A stretch of DNA of 64,000 bases, from the NCBI RefSeq assembly GCF_022921055.1, contig NZ_CP095061.1, positions 278,001-342,000 on the forward strand, given 5' to 3'. Position numbers and translations under genes: made by a program. How positions within the stretch are numbered: position 1 is the stretch's first letter; each line of letters opens with the position of its first letter. This DNA comes from Hymenobacter volaticus (GTDB taxonomy: Bacteria; Bacteroidota; Bacteroidia; Cytophagales; Hymenobacteraceae). The notes under the pieces were generated by a model. The model saw only the letters and a program-made list of their open reading frames with translations. It searched no databases and was not told the DNA's origin. Below, in pieces: positions 27,085-36,367 of the stretch.

Positions 27085-27516
27085 ATGTCGCTCAAACTGC
27101 TCTTACTTCTCAATTTCGGGCTGGCAGCCTACCTCACGGGCCTTATCTGGACGGTGCAAGTGGTGCATTATCCCAGCTTCGCGCAGGTTGCTCCCGAAAA
27201 ATTCGTGGCCTTTCATCAGCAGCATTCCAGCCGCATCAGCTGGGTGGTAATGGCGCCCATGGTGCTGGAACTAGGGTTAGCTGTGTGGCTGGCGTGGCAG
27301 GGGCGTGCGTTGGGAGCGGCGGTGTGGTGGGGGCTGGCCTTGGCACTGCTAATTTGGGCGGCTACCTTCTTTATATCCGTGCCGTTCCACAATCGCCTCG
27401 CCCACGGCTACGACTACGTGGCCATCGACGGGCTGGTGCGCACCAACTGGGTCCGCACTCTGGCCTGGACCACCCGTGCCGGATTACTGGGCTGGTTGCT
27501 CTGGAAGCATTTATAA
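27085..27516 (+). CDS. Small four-helix membrane protein
   Basis: A 143-residue integral membrane protein with about four hydrophobic helices (about 3-25, 50-68, 75-98, 122-140). Conserved-looking polar residues inside (HYPSF about 26-30, HSSRISW about 47-53, VPFHNRLAHGYDY) suggest a quinone- or heme-adjacent or transporter fold. I do not recognise a named family with confidence. The ATG at 27085 is chosen over the TTG three codons upstream. Single gene. Confidence 0.6.
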   Translation: MSLKLLLLLNFGLAAYLTGLIWTVQVVHYPSFAQVAPEKFVAFHQQHSSRISWVVMAPMVLELGLAVWLAWQGRALGAAVWWGLALALLIWAATFFISVPFHNRLAHGYDYVAIDGLVRTNWVRTLAWTTRAGLLGWLLWKHL

Positions 27517-27591
27517 GCTCAACCTAACTCACTGAAGCCGAATAGCGTAAGGGCAAGACGTTTTACATCACCCTATTCAAGCGCCTTCATC

Positions 27592-28332
27592 ATGAAACAA
27601 CCTAAGCAATCATCTTCAGCCGGCCGCGATTCTGTCAACGCTAGCCAGCAGCCCTCGGGTAAAGCCTCGAAAAACACCGGCGCCACTAATTTTGTCGATC
27701 AAGCCAAACAGTGGCTCAACAAAGGAAGCATGGGCGACATGATTAGCCAGATTGAAGTACCTAAATCTGTTAAGGAGGCTGGTACTGGCGCCCTATCGAA
27801 AGTCAACAAGCTCAGCACCACGCAGAAAGTAGTGGGCGGAGCGCTACTAGCAGCGGGCGTCGGCTACTTAGCTGTGCGCAACCGCAAGCCCAAATCCACG
27901 GGGCAAGCTGCCACGTTGCACGAGTTGTTGCTGTTCGTCAACGACCGGATTGAAGGCTACCAGCGCGCCGTAGACGAAAGCCAGGACACGCAGCTACAAG
28001 GCTATTACAAGCAGCTTGTAAGTCAAAGCCAGAAGTTCGCTACCAAACTCAACACGTTTTTGCGCCAGCAGGATGGCACCGAAGAAAGTAGTACCACTGC
28101 AAAAGGCAAACTCTACCGGGCTTGGATGGACACGAAAGCAGCCGTAACGGGCGCCGACGAAAAAGCCATTCTTGGTTCCAATATCTACGGCGAGGAATGG
28201 GCCATCAAAGCCTACGAAGAAGCTCTGAGTGACAACACCCTGACCGGTCCCCTGCGCCAGGAGGTAGAACGCCAGTATGCTCAGTCGCAGAAAACGTACA
28301 AAGAATTGCAGAAGATGGACGGCAAGCTGTAA
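27592..28332 (+). CDS. PA2169-type four-helix-bundle (DUF2383-like) protein
   Basis: A 246-residue protein. The N-terminal third is Ser/Lys-rich and likely flexible. A short hydrophobic segment (about 82-96) carries GGALLAAGVGYLA. The C-terminal half (about 105-246) is a ferritin-like helical bundle with the DUF2383/PA2169 pattern (LLLFVNDRIEGYQRAVDES, SNIYGEEWAIKAYEEAL). It has a stress-protein look (related to CsbD/YciF-type proteins), but the function is not known. The N-terminal tail plus a membrane-like segment is unusual for the family. Ends in its own hairpin. Confidence 0.78.
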   Translation: MKQPKQSSSAGRDSVNASQQPSGKASKNTGATNFVDQAKQWLNKGSMGDMISQIEVPKSVKEAGTGALSKVNKLSTTQKVVGGALLAAGVGYLAVRNRKPKSTGQAATLHELLLFVNDRIEGYQRAVDESQDTQLQGYYKQLVSQSQKFATKLNTFLRQQDGTEESSTTAKGKLYRAWMDTKAAVTGADEKAILGSNIYGEEWAIKAYEEALSDNTLTGPLRQEVERQYAQSQKTYKELQKMDGKL

Positions 28333-28357
28333 AGCAACCAACCTTCGTGCACGTATA

Positions 28358-28406
28358 GCCTCGTCGGGACTGACACCTAATTGTCGGGCTCCTGACGGGG
28401 CTTTTT
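28358..28406 (+). terminator. Rho-independent terminator
   Basis: 12-base stem with wobble pairs (28358-28369 with 28390-28401) followed by TTTTT; just downstream of the DUF2383-like gene. Confidence 0.75.
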
Positions 28407-28547
28407 GTTGCGCAAGTAGAGCAGTTACATTTCGGCTCCTACATTATTGAATTGCCAAGTGGCGGCTTGCAGGGCCTGAGTGCAGTCTCAACTGTGCTTG
28501 GTGTTCTATTATCTTCCGTTCTTGCGCACCTATACCCGCACCCTAGA

Positions 28548-28955
28548 ATGCTACCTCCCGCCACCGATTTTCTGCCCGAATTAGAGTTTCAAACCAGCCG
28601 TAGCAGCGGGCCTGGCGGTCAAAACGTGAACAAAGTGGAGTCGCGCGTGGAGTTGCGCTTCCGTCTGGCTGCCTCCGAGTTGCTTTCTGACGAGCAGAAA
28701 CAAACGCTCCAACAAAAGCTGGCCTCAAAACTCACGGCGGAAGGAGAGTTACTGGTAGTGGCTCAGGAAGACCGGAGCCAGTTGCGCAACCGTGAAATTG
28801 CGCTACGCAAGTTCCACGATATGCTCACCAAAGCGCTGCACAAACCCAAGCCCCGCAAAGCCACCAAACCAAGCAAAGGCGCGGTCCGCCAGCGCCTGGA
28901 ATCCAAAAAGAAGCACGGCGAGAAAAAAGCCAACCGCGGCAAGTTGAATTTCTAG
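28548..28955 (+). CDS. arfB: Peptidyl-tRNA hydrolase / alternative release factor ArfB-like
   Basis: A 135-residue class I release-factor-like protein. The GGQ motif is visible in RSSGPGGQNVNKVESRVELR (about residues 19-38), and the C-terminal tail is rich in Lys and Arg, as required for entry into the empty mRNA channel of stalled ribosomes. By family it hydrolyses peptidyl-tRNA on non-stop ribosomes. The ATG at 28548 gives the family's usual start. An earlier in-frame ATG (28452) adds an unrelated hydrophobic stretch. Confidence 0.92.
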   Translation: MLPPATDFLPELEFQTSRSSGPGGQNVNKVESRVELRFRLAASELLSDEQKQTLQQKLASKLTAEGELLVVAQEDRSQLRNREIALRKFHDMLTKALHKPKPRKATKPSKGAVRQRLESKKKHGEKKANRGKLNF

Positions 28956-29056
28956 CTTATCTGCCTGCCGCTGCCAAAGTATCCATTCTATTGAGCACAG
29001 TATTAAGGAGTTGAAACCTATGGTGTGCTCACCGACATTATCAGCACAATCAGAAC

Positions 29057-29205
29057 GTCATGCTGAGCGCAGTCGAAGCATCTCGCTGGCGTGGTAAACC
29101 TTATTGCCGATTCAACGACGCGAGCGAGATGCTTCGGCAAGCTCAGCATGACCGTTACTACGCCTGCGTCAGCACGCGAGATGCTTCGACTGCGCTCAGC
29201 ATGAC
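29057..29205. repeat. REP-like triple-arm repeat (copy 2)
   Basis: Three arms: 29057-29086, 29124-29152 and 29176-29205. The first and third are exact 30-base inverted copies of each other (core GAGCGCAGTCGAAGCATC). The middle one is similar with one variant segment. The core matches the repeat at 3351-3436. It occupies most of the gap between the arfB-like gene and the next minus-strand gene. Confidence 0.85.
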
Positions 29206-29294
29206 TGTTACTTTGGTAAAGGCAGCGGCGGTAGTACAGCTGTACATTAATACAACCAACTATTTAACTATCAACGCTTAGCTAGCAACACATG

Positions 29295-30035
29295 CTAGTT
29301 CAAGTCTAGTCCGAATAGTACTCCAAACCACGGTTTGCGTTGATAAATCCAGTTAGGTCCATCGGGGCCCAGTAACTGGTCGGCCCCGATGGCCAGCCCA
29401 AGGTTGAAGATGCGAGCATCGTAGATAGCCGCTGCTCCAACATGGACCACGAAGCCTTCATACTCCGCTACTTTGGTTTGCTGGTTGGTGACGTCGGGAT
29501 TGATAATAGTGGAGCCCAGGCCCGTGAACAAGCCGTAGCCGAGCCCTACCGTCCGGATTTGTGGTTGCTGCTGGCCGTTCAGCAAGAGTCGGCTATTGAC
29601 GTGGTAGAAATCGAGGCGGCGACCGAAGTACAAAGCAGCGTTGAAGTTGGTATTGAGCTGCACCGGTACCGGTCCCTGCGGCGGACGCGCTTTGAAAGGA
29701 ATCGTAAACACGTCGAGGTCGAACTTGCGGTCCAGCAGAATGACGTGCTGCCCCCGGTGCAAAGGATAGGTAAAGCGACGCGGCTTGCCGTTTGGCGGTT
29801 CCATGAGGAACTCCAAAGAGTCGTGTTTTTGCTCTACATACACAGTTCCTTCCCTGCCGATGGTGGCAGCCAGAGCCGGGTCGTTGGTGCGGAAGAACTG
29901 GTAATTGCCGGGCTCCAAGTTGGGTAAGCGCCCTACAGCCGCGCAGCCACCCAGCAGATTACCAACTAGTGCTAGCTCCGCTAGCCGCAGCCATCGGTTT
30001 ACAAGGTACCGACCAGAAAAAAAGAAAAGCAGCAT
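29295..30035 (-). CDS. Lipoprotein of unknown function
   Basis: A 246-residue protein with a lipoprotein-type signal (LLGGC near residues 27-31). The mature part has alternating strands (GFVVHVGAAAIYD, FNLGLAIGADQLLG) and ends in a short hydrophobic strand (FGVLFGLDLN), so it may be an outer-membrane-associated protein. No family recognised. It starts 30 bases after the corA stop codon and could be co-transcribed with it. Confidence 0.62.
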   Translation of the reverse strand: MLLFFFSGRYLVNRWLRLAELALVGNLLGGCAAVGRLPNLEPGNYQFFRTNDPALAATIGREGTVYVEQKHDSLEFLMEPPNGKPRRFTYPLHRGQHVILLDRKFDLDVFTIPFKARPPQGPVPVQLNTNFNAALYFGRRLDFYHVNSRLLLNGQQQPQIRTVGLGYGLFTGLGSTIINPDVTNQQTKVAEYEGFVVHVGAAAIYDARIFNLGLAIGADQLLGPDGPNWIYQRKPWFGVLFGLDLN

Positions 30036-30065
30036 GCCAGAACGTTGAAGGCGACAAACGTAACG

Positions 30066-30982
30066 TTAGATCCAGCCTTTGCGCTTGAACCACACATAAA
30101 TACCGACGGATATCACCACCATACTGATCATGGCTATCGGGTAGCCAAGCCGCCAGGTTAGCTCAGGCATATGCTGAAAGTTCATGCCGTATATGCCCGC
30201 AATAAAGGTGAGCGGCAGGAAAAAGGCGGAAAACACCGTCAGTACCCGCATGGCCTCGTTGGTGCGCTGCGACGATAACGAGAGGTACAAGTTCATGAGG
30301 TTGGTAGCACCGGCATCAAGCTGCTGATACAAGGTTTCCACTTTCACTTGCAAGTCCTGCGTGTCTTGGAGCAGCGTGCTGTCGGTGGTGTTGGCTGCTG
30401 TTTGGCGCCGAAGCATAAGCAGGATGTCGCGGGTTAGCAGGAGTAATTGCTTGGCTGCCGAAGCTTTGCGCTTTAGGAAGTACAAGCCTTGCAGCGCATT
30501 AGGTACTTCCTGCTTCAGAAATATCTCGGCCTCGTAGTCGTCCAGCTCTTTGGTGAGGGCCATGGCGGGTTGCACGTAGCTGTTAAGCGCATAGCGCACA
30601 ATATGAATGGCCACTTCCACAGGCGAATCGCACTCTTCGCCGGGGCACGGGCTACGTTTTTGAGGGTGCTTAGCACCGGATGAGGCCGCCGGTGTACTGT
30701 AATCAAGTACTTGGAGGTGTAGAAGATAGCAATCTTGGTGCTTAACTCCTGAATGGTATCGGCCTGGTTGTTTTCGGGCATGCTAAACACCCGCAGAATA
30801 ACGAAGTTCAAGCCGTTATTGGCCTCGAACTTCGGTAAGTGAGTAGGCTCCAGACAGTCGCGTACCAAAGAATCGGGGAGGTCGTACTGTTCGGCCACGG
30901 CTTTTAGCTCGGCCGCGGTTGGGCTGGTGATGTCGAGCCAAGCGAAGTCGGCTTCTTGCCGCGTCAGGAGGTCTTCAGTCAT
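30066..30982 (-). CDS. corA: CorA-type magnesium transporter, single-base frameshift
   Basis: About 305 residues when one base is restored. The N-terminal cytosolic domain runs from the ATG at 30982 (TEDLLTRQEADFAWLDI). The C-terminal part, in the other frame, holds the two membrane segments and the signature YGMN (about residues 265-268) just after the first one. In the G4 run (plus strand 30642-30645) one additional base joins the two frames to read ...RAPGEECDSPVEVAIHIV. By family it forms a pentameric Mg2+ or Co2+ channel in the inner membrane. As written, the gene would be truncated before both membrane helices; an assembly error is the likelier reading. Confidence 0.85.
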
Positions 30983-31349
30983 ATACAAAACACAGTCGGC
31001 GCACAGCGTTGCGTTGGTTTTGGCCGGCTTGCTGCTTCTACATACGGCTCGGGACCGCTCAAGAGTTAACCGTGAGGGCAAAGCAGGACTTTGACTTCCG
31101 TCAGCACCGCTGCGTTTGGCAGATTAGTTTACTTCGCCAGGGTCTGTAAAATCCTACACGCTTACTGGATGTTGTTGAAGGCTTGCTAATGAGTCTCAAG
31201 CGTTGAGCTTGGGCAGCAAGATGCAAGCTCGACCTTTAACCTTCTGTATATGTTGACGTTATGATTGGTGTTTAGGTGCACTTGCTTTTCTACAGTCACT
31301 GAAAGAAGGTGTCCGACAAGCTTCTCTTACTCCTTTCAACAGCACGCAT
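30983..31349. other. Intergenic region
   Basis: About 370 bases between corA (minus) and the DUF4142 gene (plus). It is mixed GC with a few T-rich runs. The open frame upstream of the corA start (to 31081) looks like non-coding overhang. No clear repeat or RNA seen. Confidence 0.45.
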
Positions 31350-31955
31350 ATGCACAAATTACACGAAACCATTCTACGTCGAAATTTTCTGTCGAATTCA
31401 GTGAAAGGCACTCTGGCGCTCGGCGTCGGAATGTCCACCCTGGCTTCGTTGCTCCAATCCTTTACTTTCTCGGAAGACGAAAATTCGGGCCTGCTCCTGC
31501 AGGGCGCGGGCTCTATCACCACCGAAGCACAGTTTCGGGCCGCCATTGCTGGGCCCGTCAACACCTCGATGCTGAGCAGCCAACTGGCCACTACGCAAGC
31601 CACTAATCAGTATGCCAAGCAGTTTGCTGGCTTCGAGCTAGAAGAAACCAAAGGCATGCTGAGCATCCTCAAAGACATGGGCACCACGCCTCCGCCGCCA
31701 GATGCAAAAGCGCAAGCCATGATGACGCAAATGAAGTCGGCCACCGGCGCAGCCTTCGACAAAGCCTACATCACGGCGCAACTTCAGACTCACCAGTTGC
31801 TGCAAACTCTCACCCAGGGTTACCTCGCCAGCCCTGCCCCCGCCAAAAGTAATATGATGGAGATGCACGGCCGCCACATTGCCACGCTGGCCCTGGCTAC
31901 CATCAAAGAACACGTGGCCATCACGCAGCGCCTGTCTACGGTGCTAGGAGGCTAG
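31350..31955 (+). CDS. DUF4142 protein with twin-arginine-like N-terminus
   Basis: A 201-residue exported protein. The N-terminus (ETILRRNFLSNSVKGTLALGVG) has RRNF, resembling a twin-arginine signal. A ferritin-like helical DUF4142 region follows (about 80-201; KQFAGFELEETKGM, then KAYITAQLQTHQLL, ending EHVAITQRLSTVL). DUF4142 proteins are periplasmic helical bundles of uncertain role. Length fits. It ends in a strong hairpin. Confidence 0.8.
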   Translation: MHKLHETILRRNFLSNSVKGTLALGVGMSTLASLLQSFTFSEDENSGLLLQGAGSITTEAQFRAAIAGPVNTSMLSSQLATTQATNQYAKQFAGFELEETKGMLSILKDMGTTPPPPDAKAQAMMTQMKSATGAAFDKAYITAQLQTHQLLQTLTQGYLASPAPAKSNMMEMHGRHIATLALATIKEHVAITQRLSTVLGG

Positions 31956-31994
31956 CTGCCCTTCGTCAAAAAGTAGAGAATTAGCTAGAGTTCT

Positions 31995-32048
31995 AAACCA
32001 GAAAAGCTAGTTTCCCTCAGATGATTAGGGAACTAGCTTTTCTAGTTT
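31995..32048. terminator. Bidirectional terminator hairpin
   Basis: About 22-base stem with one mismatch and one bulge (31995-32017 with 32027-32048) and a small loop. It shares the GAAAAGC core with the hairpin at 9524-9580. Lies between the convergent DUF4142 and mgtE genes. Confidence 0.8.
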
Positions 32049-32111
32049 TATCTACCGTTAGAAACTTTCGTTTCAGAACAGACGCAATTAAAGAGGAAAG
32101 ATGGATTTCAC

Positions 32112-33497
32112 CTACAACAGCGTGCCGCTTAGCACCATGGTAGCCACCGAGAAGTAGATGATTAATCCTGTTACGTCCACGAGCGTGGCGACGAAAGGAG
32201 CAGAGGCCGTAGCTGGGTCGAGGCCTAAGCGCTTGAGCAGCATAGGCAGCATGGCACCCGCCAACGCGCCCCACAGCACGATGCCCAACAGCGAAAAGCC
32301 TACCGTTATGGCAATCAGTCGCCAGTATTGGCCGAAATAACCCGGGTCGACGACGGTGGCCCACAGCACGATGCGCAACGAGCCCACAACGCCTAGAATA
32401 ACGCCCAGCAGCAAGCCCGATTGAATTTCGCGCCGCAACACTAGCCACCAGTCGCTGAGCGTGAATTCGCCAAGACTCATGGCCCGGATAATGAGCGAAG
32501 TAGCTTGTGAGCCAGCATTGCCGCCCGCCGAAATAATAAGCGGGATAAACAAACCAAGCACAGCAGCCTTCTGCAGGTCATCTTCGAAATGGTGCATGGC
32601 CGAAGTGGTCAGCATCTCGCCGACCAGCAGAATAACAAGCCAGCCCGCGCGCTTCTTGACCATGCTCCAGATAGAGGTAGCCAAGTAAGGCTCGTCGAGA
32701 GCCTCTGAACCGCCCAGCTTCTGAATGTCCTCGGTGTCTTCCTCTTCTCGGATATCCAGAATGTCGTCAATGGTAACAATGCCGAACAGCACCCCTTCAT
32801 CGTTCACGACGGGCAAGGCCACCCGGTCGTTGCGCCGAAACACGTCGATGGCCTCCTCTTGGTCTTGCATAGCTCTGAGCGACACGTAGCGGTGGTCCAT
32901 CAGGTCGCGCACCAGCTTTTGTGGATCGGCCAGCAGAAACTCCCGAATGCGGATGTCGTCAATGAGTACCCCCCGGTTATTGGTTACGTACAGCACGCTC
33001 AGCGTCTCCGACTGGCCGCCGTGGCGCCGAATGTAGTCGAGCACCTGCTGCACGGTCCAGTTCTCACGGATGGCAATGTAGTCGGGGGTCATCAACCGGC
33101 CCACCGAGTACTCGGGGTAGCCGAGCAGTTCCAGCGTCACCTTGCGCTCCGGCTCCGACAGCGTCTGAATCAGTTCCTTCACGAAATCATCGGGCAGGAA
33201 CTCCAGCAGCGCCGTCCGGTCATCGGGCGACATTTCGTTGAGGATGTTGGTGATTTTCTCTTGCGTCAGATTGGTCAAGAAGTGTTTTTGCACTTCCAGG
33301 TCCAGATACTCAAATACCTGAGTGGCCAAACTGAGGGGCAACAGTCGAAAAATAATCAGCTGTTCCCGTTCTTCTTCTTCCTCAATCAACTCCACCAGCT
33401 CGGCCGGCTCGTAATGTTTGAGGAGCTCTTTGAGTTTAAAAAACTCGCCCTCCTGAATCAGGGACGTGATGTGTTCGGTGGTCGGGTGCTGATTCAT
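32112..33497 (-). CDS. mgtE: MgtE-type magnesium transporter
   Basis: A 461-residue inner-membrane Mg2+ channel. The N-terminal acidic helical domain (about 1-130), two CBS domains (about 135-260; RLMTPDYIAI, then ALPVVNDEGVLFGIVTIDD) and five membrane helices (about 285-461) are all in place. The GGNAGSQ motif in the first transmembrane hairpin is the family signature. Length and order match the family. Mg2+ binding to the N and CBS domains closes the pore. It is monocistronic and convergent with the DUF4142 gene. Confidence 0.95.
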   Translation of the reverse strand: MNQHPTTEHITSLIQEGEFFKLKELLKHYEPAELVELIEEEEEREQLIIFRLLPLSLATQVFEYLDLEVQKHFLTNLTQEKITNILNEMSPDDRTALLEFLPDDFVKELIQTLSEPERKVTLELLGYPEYSVGRLMTPDYIAIRENWTVQQVLDYIRRHGGQSETLSVLYVTNNRGVLIDDIRIREFLLADPQKLVRDLMDHRYVSLRAMQDQEEAIDVFRRNDRVALPVVNDEGVLFGIVTIDDILDIREEEDTEDIQKLGGSEALDEPYLATSIWSMVKKRAGWLVILLVGEMLTTSAMHHFEDDLQKAAVLGLFIPLIISAGGNAGSQATSLIIRAMSLGEFTLSDWWLVLRREIQSGLLLGVILGVVGSLRIVLWATVVDPGYFGQYWRLIAITVGFSLLGIVLWGALAGAMLPMLLKRLGLDPATASAPFVATLVDVTGLIIYFSVATMVLSGTLL

Positions 33498-34025
33498 GAA
33501 TGATAGAAGGGCAGTGTCTCGCTAGGCAGATAGGATTAGTGACCAAATGGCGCGCAAAAATAGCCGGATTCCGCGGCTCAACAGCACTGTATCAGAAAAA
33601 TAGTGGTAGTACGCGAAGCCACCGCTTAACGCACAAGCAAAGCAACTTCTTGCACCGTAGGGCTTCTAGAACAGCATCCATCCTCCTCCATTGTTCCCCA
33701 CCTAAGTCAGCCATAGCGTCGAAAGCTGCCATCGGGCAGACTTGTAGTTTTCGACGCTCACACTATCCGGCAGCAAGCAGCAAGAGTGATGAAAACAGCA
33801 GCTAGTTTCTCTCGTGACGAAACCATGTTACGAGTTGCCTGCAAGCCACCATGCTCATACACGAAGCGTAGACTCCGACTTTCAACGGATTTGTTGACCT
33901 GGATAGTTTCAGCTTTATCAGGCTGATAGAAAGCGGCGGAGTTATTAATTCGTTACGAGGTAATTCGCTTTCCAGCCAAAATTTCGGGCGGCCCGTACAT
34001 TTGATCCGTCCTCCCCGTGCTGCCC
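33498..34025. other. Intergenic region before the cyanophycinase-like gene
   Basis: About 530 bases with several open frames on both strands, but none with a signal, family pattern or plausible composition. A TAnnTTTG promoter element candidate lies at 33996-34003. No RNA gene or repeat is evident. Confidence 0.45.
33996..34003 (+). promoter_or_regulatory. Candidate -7 promoter element (TACATTTG) for the cyanophycinase-like gene
   Basis: Exact TAnnTTTG match 22 bases upstream of the ATG. No -33 TTTG at usual spacing is seen. Confidence 0.4.
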
Positions 34026-34850
34026 ATGCCCCAATCGACGCCTGCTGCTCTGCCACTCGGCACACTCGTTGCCCTCGGTGGTGGCGACGATGATGCCCTG
34101 CTCGCGCTGCTCTGCGACATGCTGCCTTCTCTCGATACGCCAATTGAGATTCTAACTACGGCCTCGCAGGACCATGCCCGAACGGCCGCGGCCTACGAAA
34201 AAGCGTTTCGGGAGCTTGGCTGTACTGCGGCTCGCCACTTGCCCGTCAACGAGCGGCACCCCGCCGATGCACCCTCCACCTTGCGCCGTCTTGCCCGCGC
34301 TGGCTTAGTGTTCTTCACCGGCGGCGACCAAGAGCGCATCACCGATTTCATTCGCGGTACCGAGTTTTTGAACCAGTTGAAGCACCGCTTCTGCACCGAG
34401 CCCACCTTTATTGTGGCCGGTACCAGTGCCGGCGCCGCCGCGTTGCCCGACCATATGCTCGTGGAAGGATACGGTTGGCGAGCCTTGCGCAAAGGCGGCA
34501 TCCAGACCGTGCGTGGCCTTGGACTCTTACCAAACTTGTTCATCGATCAGCATTTTGTGGAGCGGGGGCGGTTTGGGCGCCTCATGCATGCCCTGCTGAC
34601 CCATCCGCTTTGCTTAGGTTTGGGCTTGTCGGAGGAGACGGGCATCATTGTCCGTGGGGGTACGGTGGCCGAAGTATTTGGCGATGGAGTAGTGATGACG
34701 ATTGATGCCCGCCACTTGCGTGGCAACAACGTCGGGCGGGCCGGTCGAGGCGAGCCAGTGAGCGGACAAGACTTGCGCGTGCACATGCTGGTGGCTGGCC
34801 AGCAACTCGATCTGCGCACCCGGCAGGTTACCAACAACGTGCAAGACTGA
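34026..34850 (+). CDS. Cyanophycinase-like S51 serine peptidase
   Basis: A 274-residue protein of the S51 family. The nucleophile motif GTSAGAA (Ser near residue 136) and the surrounding FFTGGDQERI and LPDHMLVEGYG stretches are typical of cyanophycinase (CphB). The ATG at 34026 is preferred; GTG at 34017 is also possible. By family it releases beta-Asp-Arg dipeptides from cyanophycin. No cyanophycin synthetase lies in this window, so scavenging of external polymer or another beta-aspartyl peptide is equally possible. Confidence 0.85.
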   Translation: MPQSTPAALPLGTLVALGGGDDDALLALLCDMLPSLDTPIEILTTASQDHARTAAAYEKAFRELGCTAARHLPVNERHPADAPSTLRRLARAGLVFFTGGDQERITDFIRGTEFLNQLKHRFCTEPTFIVAGTSAGAAALPDHMLVEGYGWRALRKGGIQTVRGLGLLPNLFIDQHFVERGRFGRLMHALLTHPLCLGLGLSEETGIIVRGGTVAEVFGDGVVMTIDARHLRGNNVGRAGRGEPVSGQDLRVHMLVAGQQLDLRTRQVTNNVQD

Positions 34851-35098
34851 ACAATTGGCAAGAAGTCGGCGACAATTTTTGAAGTAGTGCTAATATTGTC
34901 AATAAATAGCCTGCTGATGGCCTGGTGCTTGCTTGTTGAACTTGTGAACTAGTCAGGCCGAGATTTCTGTGGGGCGCTCAGTGTGTTTTTATTCCTATAA
35001 ACCCCATCCTAAAATTGTTAGGCAAGCCTACTATCCCTGATTTTTTTCTCCTACATTTAAAGCCATAACCCCAAATCCTCACCCACATTCCTTTTTGT

Positions 35099-36346
35099 AT
35101 GAACTTCAAATTTTTACTTCTCGCAGGGGGGACGCTGCTCTCAAGCACGGCGGCTTCGGCGGGCGGCTACCAAGTAACGCTAGCCGGGCAGAAAAATAAC
35201 GGTATGGGCGGCGTTGGTGTGGGCTTGTCCCTCGACCAGGCCGCTATGTTCTACAACCCTGGTGCCTTGGCTATGGTGAAGGATAGAGGTGTGCAGCTTG
35301 GCGTGAATGCCACGCTGGCACGCAATGCCTTCGTAGCCGAAGGCGGAAGCCAGCAGCGCCAACTTCGCAACAGCACCGTAACGCCTTTCAACTTATACGC
35401 AGGTTTTGGACCCGCTGAAGGTAAATTCCGGGCGGGCATTGCCGTTTATACGCCTTTTGGTAGCAAACTCCAGTACGCCAATGGGTGGGAAGGCCGCACT
35501 TCCCTGACTGATATTACGCTGGAGTCGATTTATGTTCAGCCAACGTTCAGCTACGCCATTACCGACCAATTGAGCATCGGGGCGGGCCTGATGATTTTGG
35601 CGTATGGTTCTGTAAACCTGCAGCGCGACATTCCACTGCCCGATTCTTTCGGCCACATCGAGTTGGATGGCAAAGCTGAAAACAAGGTGGGCTACAACGC
35701 TGGTATCTTTTTCAAGCCTTCCGATAAGTTGAGCGTCGGTATTAGCTACCGCTCCAAGATTGATGCGCAAGTAAAGGACGGCGACGTAACCTTTACTAAT
35801 GTGTCGCCGAGCTTCGCCTCGCGCTTCGAAGCCACCAAATTTGGTGCTACGCTGCCCCTGCCTGCTACTACCAGCATCGGTATCGGCATAATGCCCAATG
35901 AGAACCTGACCATCGGGTTGGATGCCAACTTTGTGGAGTGGAGCAAGTACCGAGTGTTACGCTTCGACTTCGACAAGCAAGTGAACGGGAATACCTTTAG
36001 TGAGTCGAAGCGCTTCTACCAAGATGCCCTTACCTTCCGCGTAGGTGGGCAATACAAACTCACTAGCGGCCTGACCGTGCGCGCCGGCGGTTCCTACGAC
36101 ATGACCCCGGTGAAGGATGGCTATGTAACGCCCGAAACCCCCGACAATGACCGCATCAGCGGTACTCTGGGCGCTTCGTACTCGTTCGGCAAATTTGGAG
36201 TGGACCTGTCAAGCCAATTCGTTTCCATTCAGAAGCGTACGCAAACTCAGCAGGATTTGCTCAACAACGGTACCACTGACCGGATTGCCGGTACTTACAA
36301 AACTAATATTGTGATTCCGGGCCTGGGCCTGAACTACAACTTCTAA
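35099..36346 (+). CDS. FadL/OmpP1-type outer-membrane transport protein
   Basis: A 415-residue outer-membrane barrel of the FadL family (long-chain fatty acid or hydrocarbon porin). Signal about 1-20 (TAASAGG). The family's N-terminal hatch pattern is present: GGYQVTLAGQKNNGMGGVGVG, then ALAMVKDRG. The C-terminus ends in an aromatic strand (LGLNYNF). By family it passes hydrophobic molecules. The next gene, an SGNH-type lipoprotein, starts 21 bases downstream; together they suggest uptake plus hydrolysis of a lipid-like substrate. Confidence 0.88.
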   Translation: MNFKFLLLAGGTLLSSTAASAGGYQVTLAGQKNNGMGGVGVGLSLDQAAMFYNPGALAMVKDRGVQLGVNATLARNAFVAEGGSQQRQLRNSTVTPFNLYAGFGPAEGKFRAGIAVYTPFGSKLQYANGWEGRTSLTDITLESIYVQPTFSYAITDQLSIGAGLMILAYGSVNLQRDIPLPDSFGHIELDGKAENKVGYNAGIFFKPSDKLSVGISYRSKIDAQVKDGDVTFTNVSPSFASRFEATKFGATLPLPATTSIGIGIMPNENLTIGLDANFVEWSKYRVLRFDFDKQVNGNTFSESKRFYQDALTFRVGGQYKLTSGLTVRAGGSYDMTPVKDGYVTPETPDNDRISGTLGASYSFGKFGVDLSSQFVSIQKRTQTQQDLLNNGTTDRIAGTYKTNIVIPGLGLNYNF

Positions 36347-36367
36347 TTGCGCCTAGCTTCCCACCAC

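Noticed and set aside
33498..34025. Open frames on both strands before the cyanophycinase-like gene
   Set aside because: No signal, motif or protein-like composition; they end in unrelated frames.
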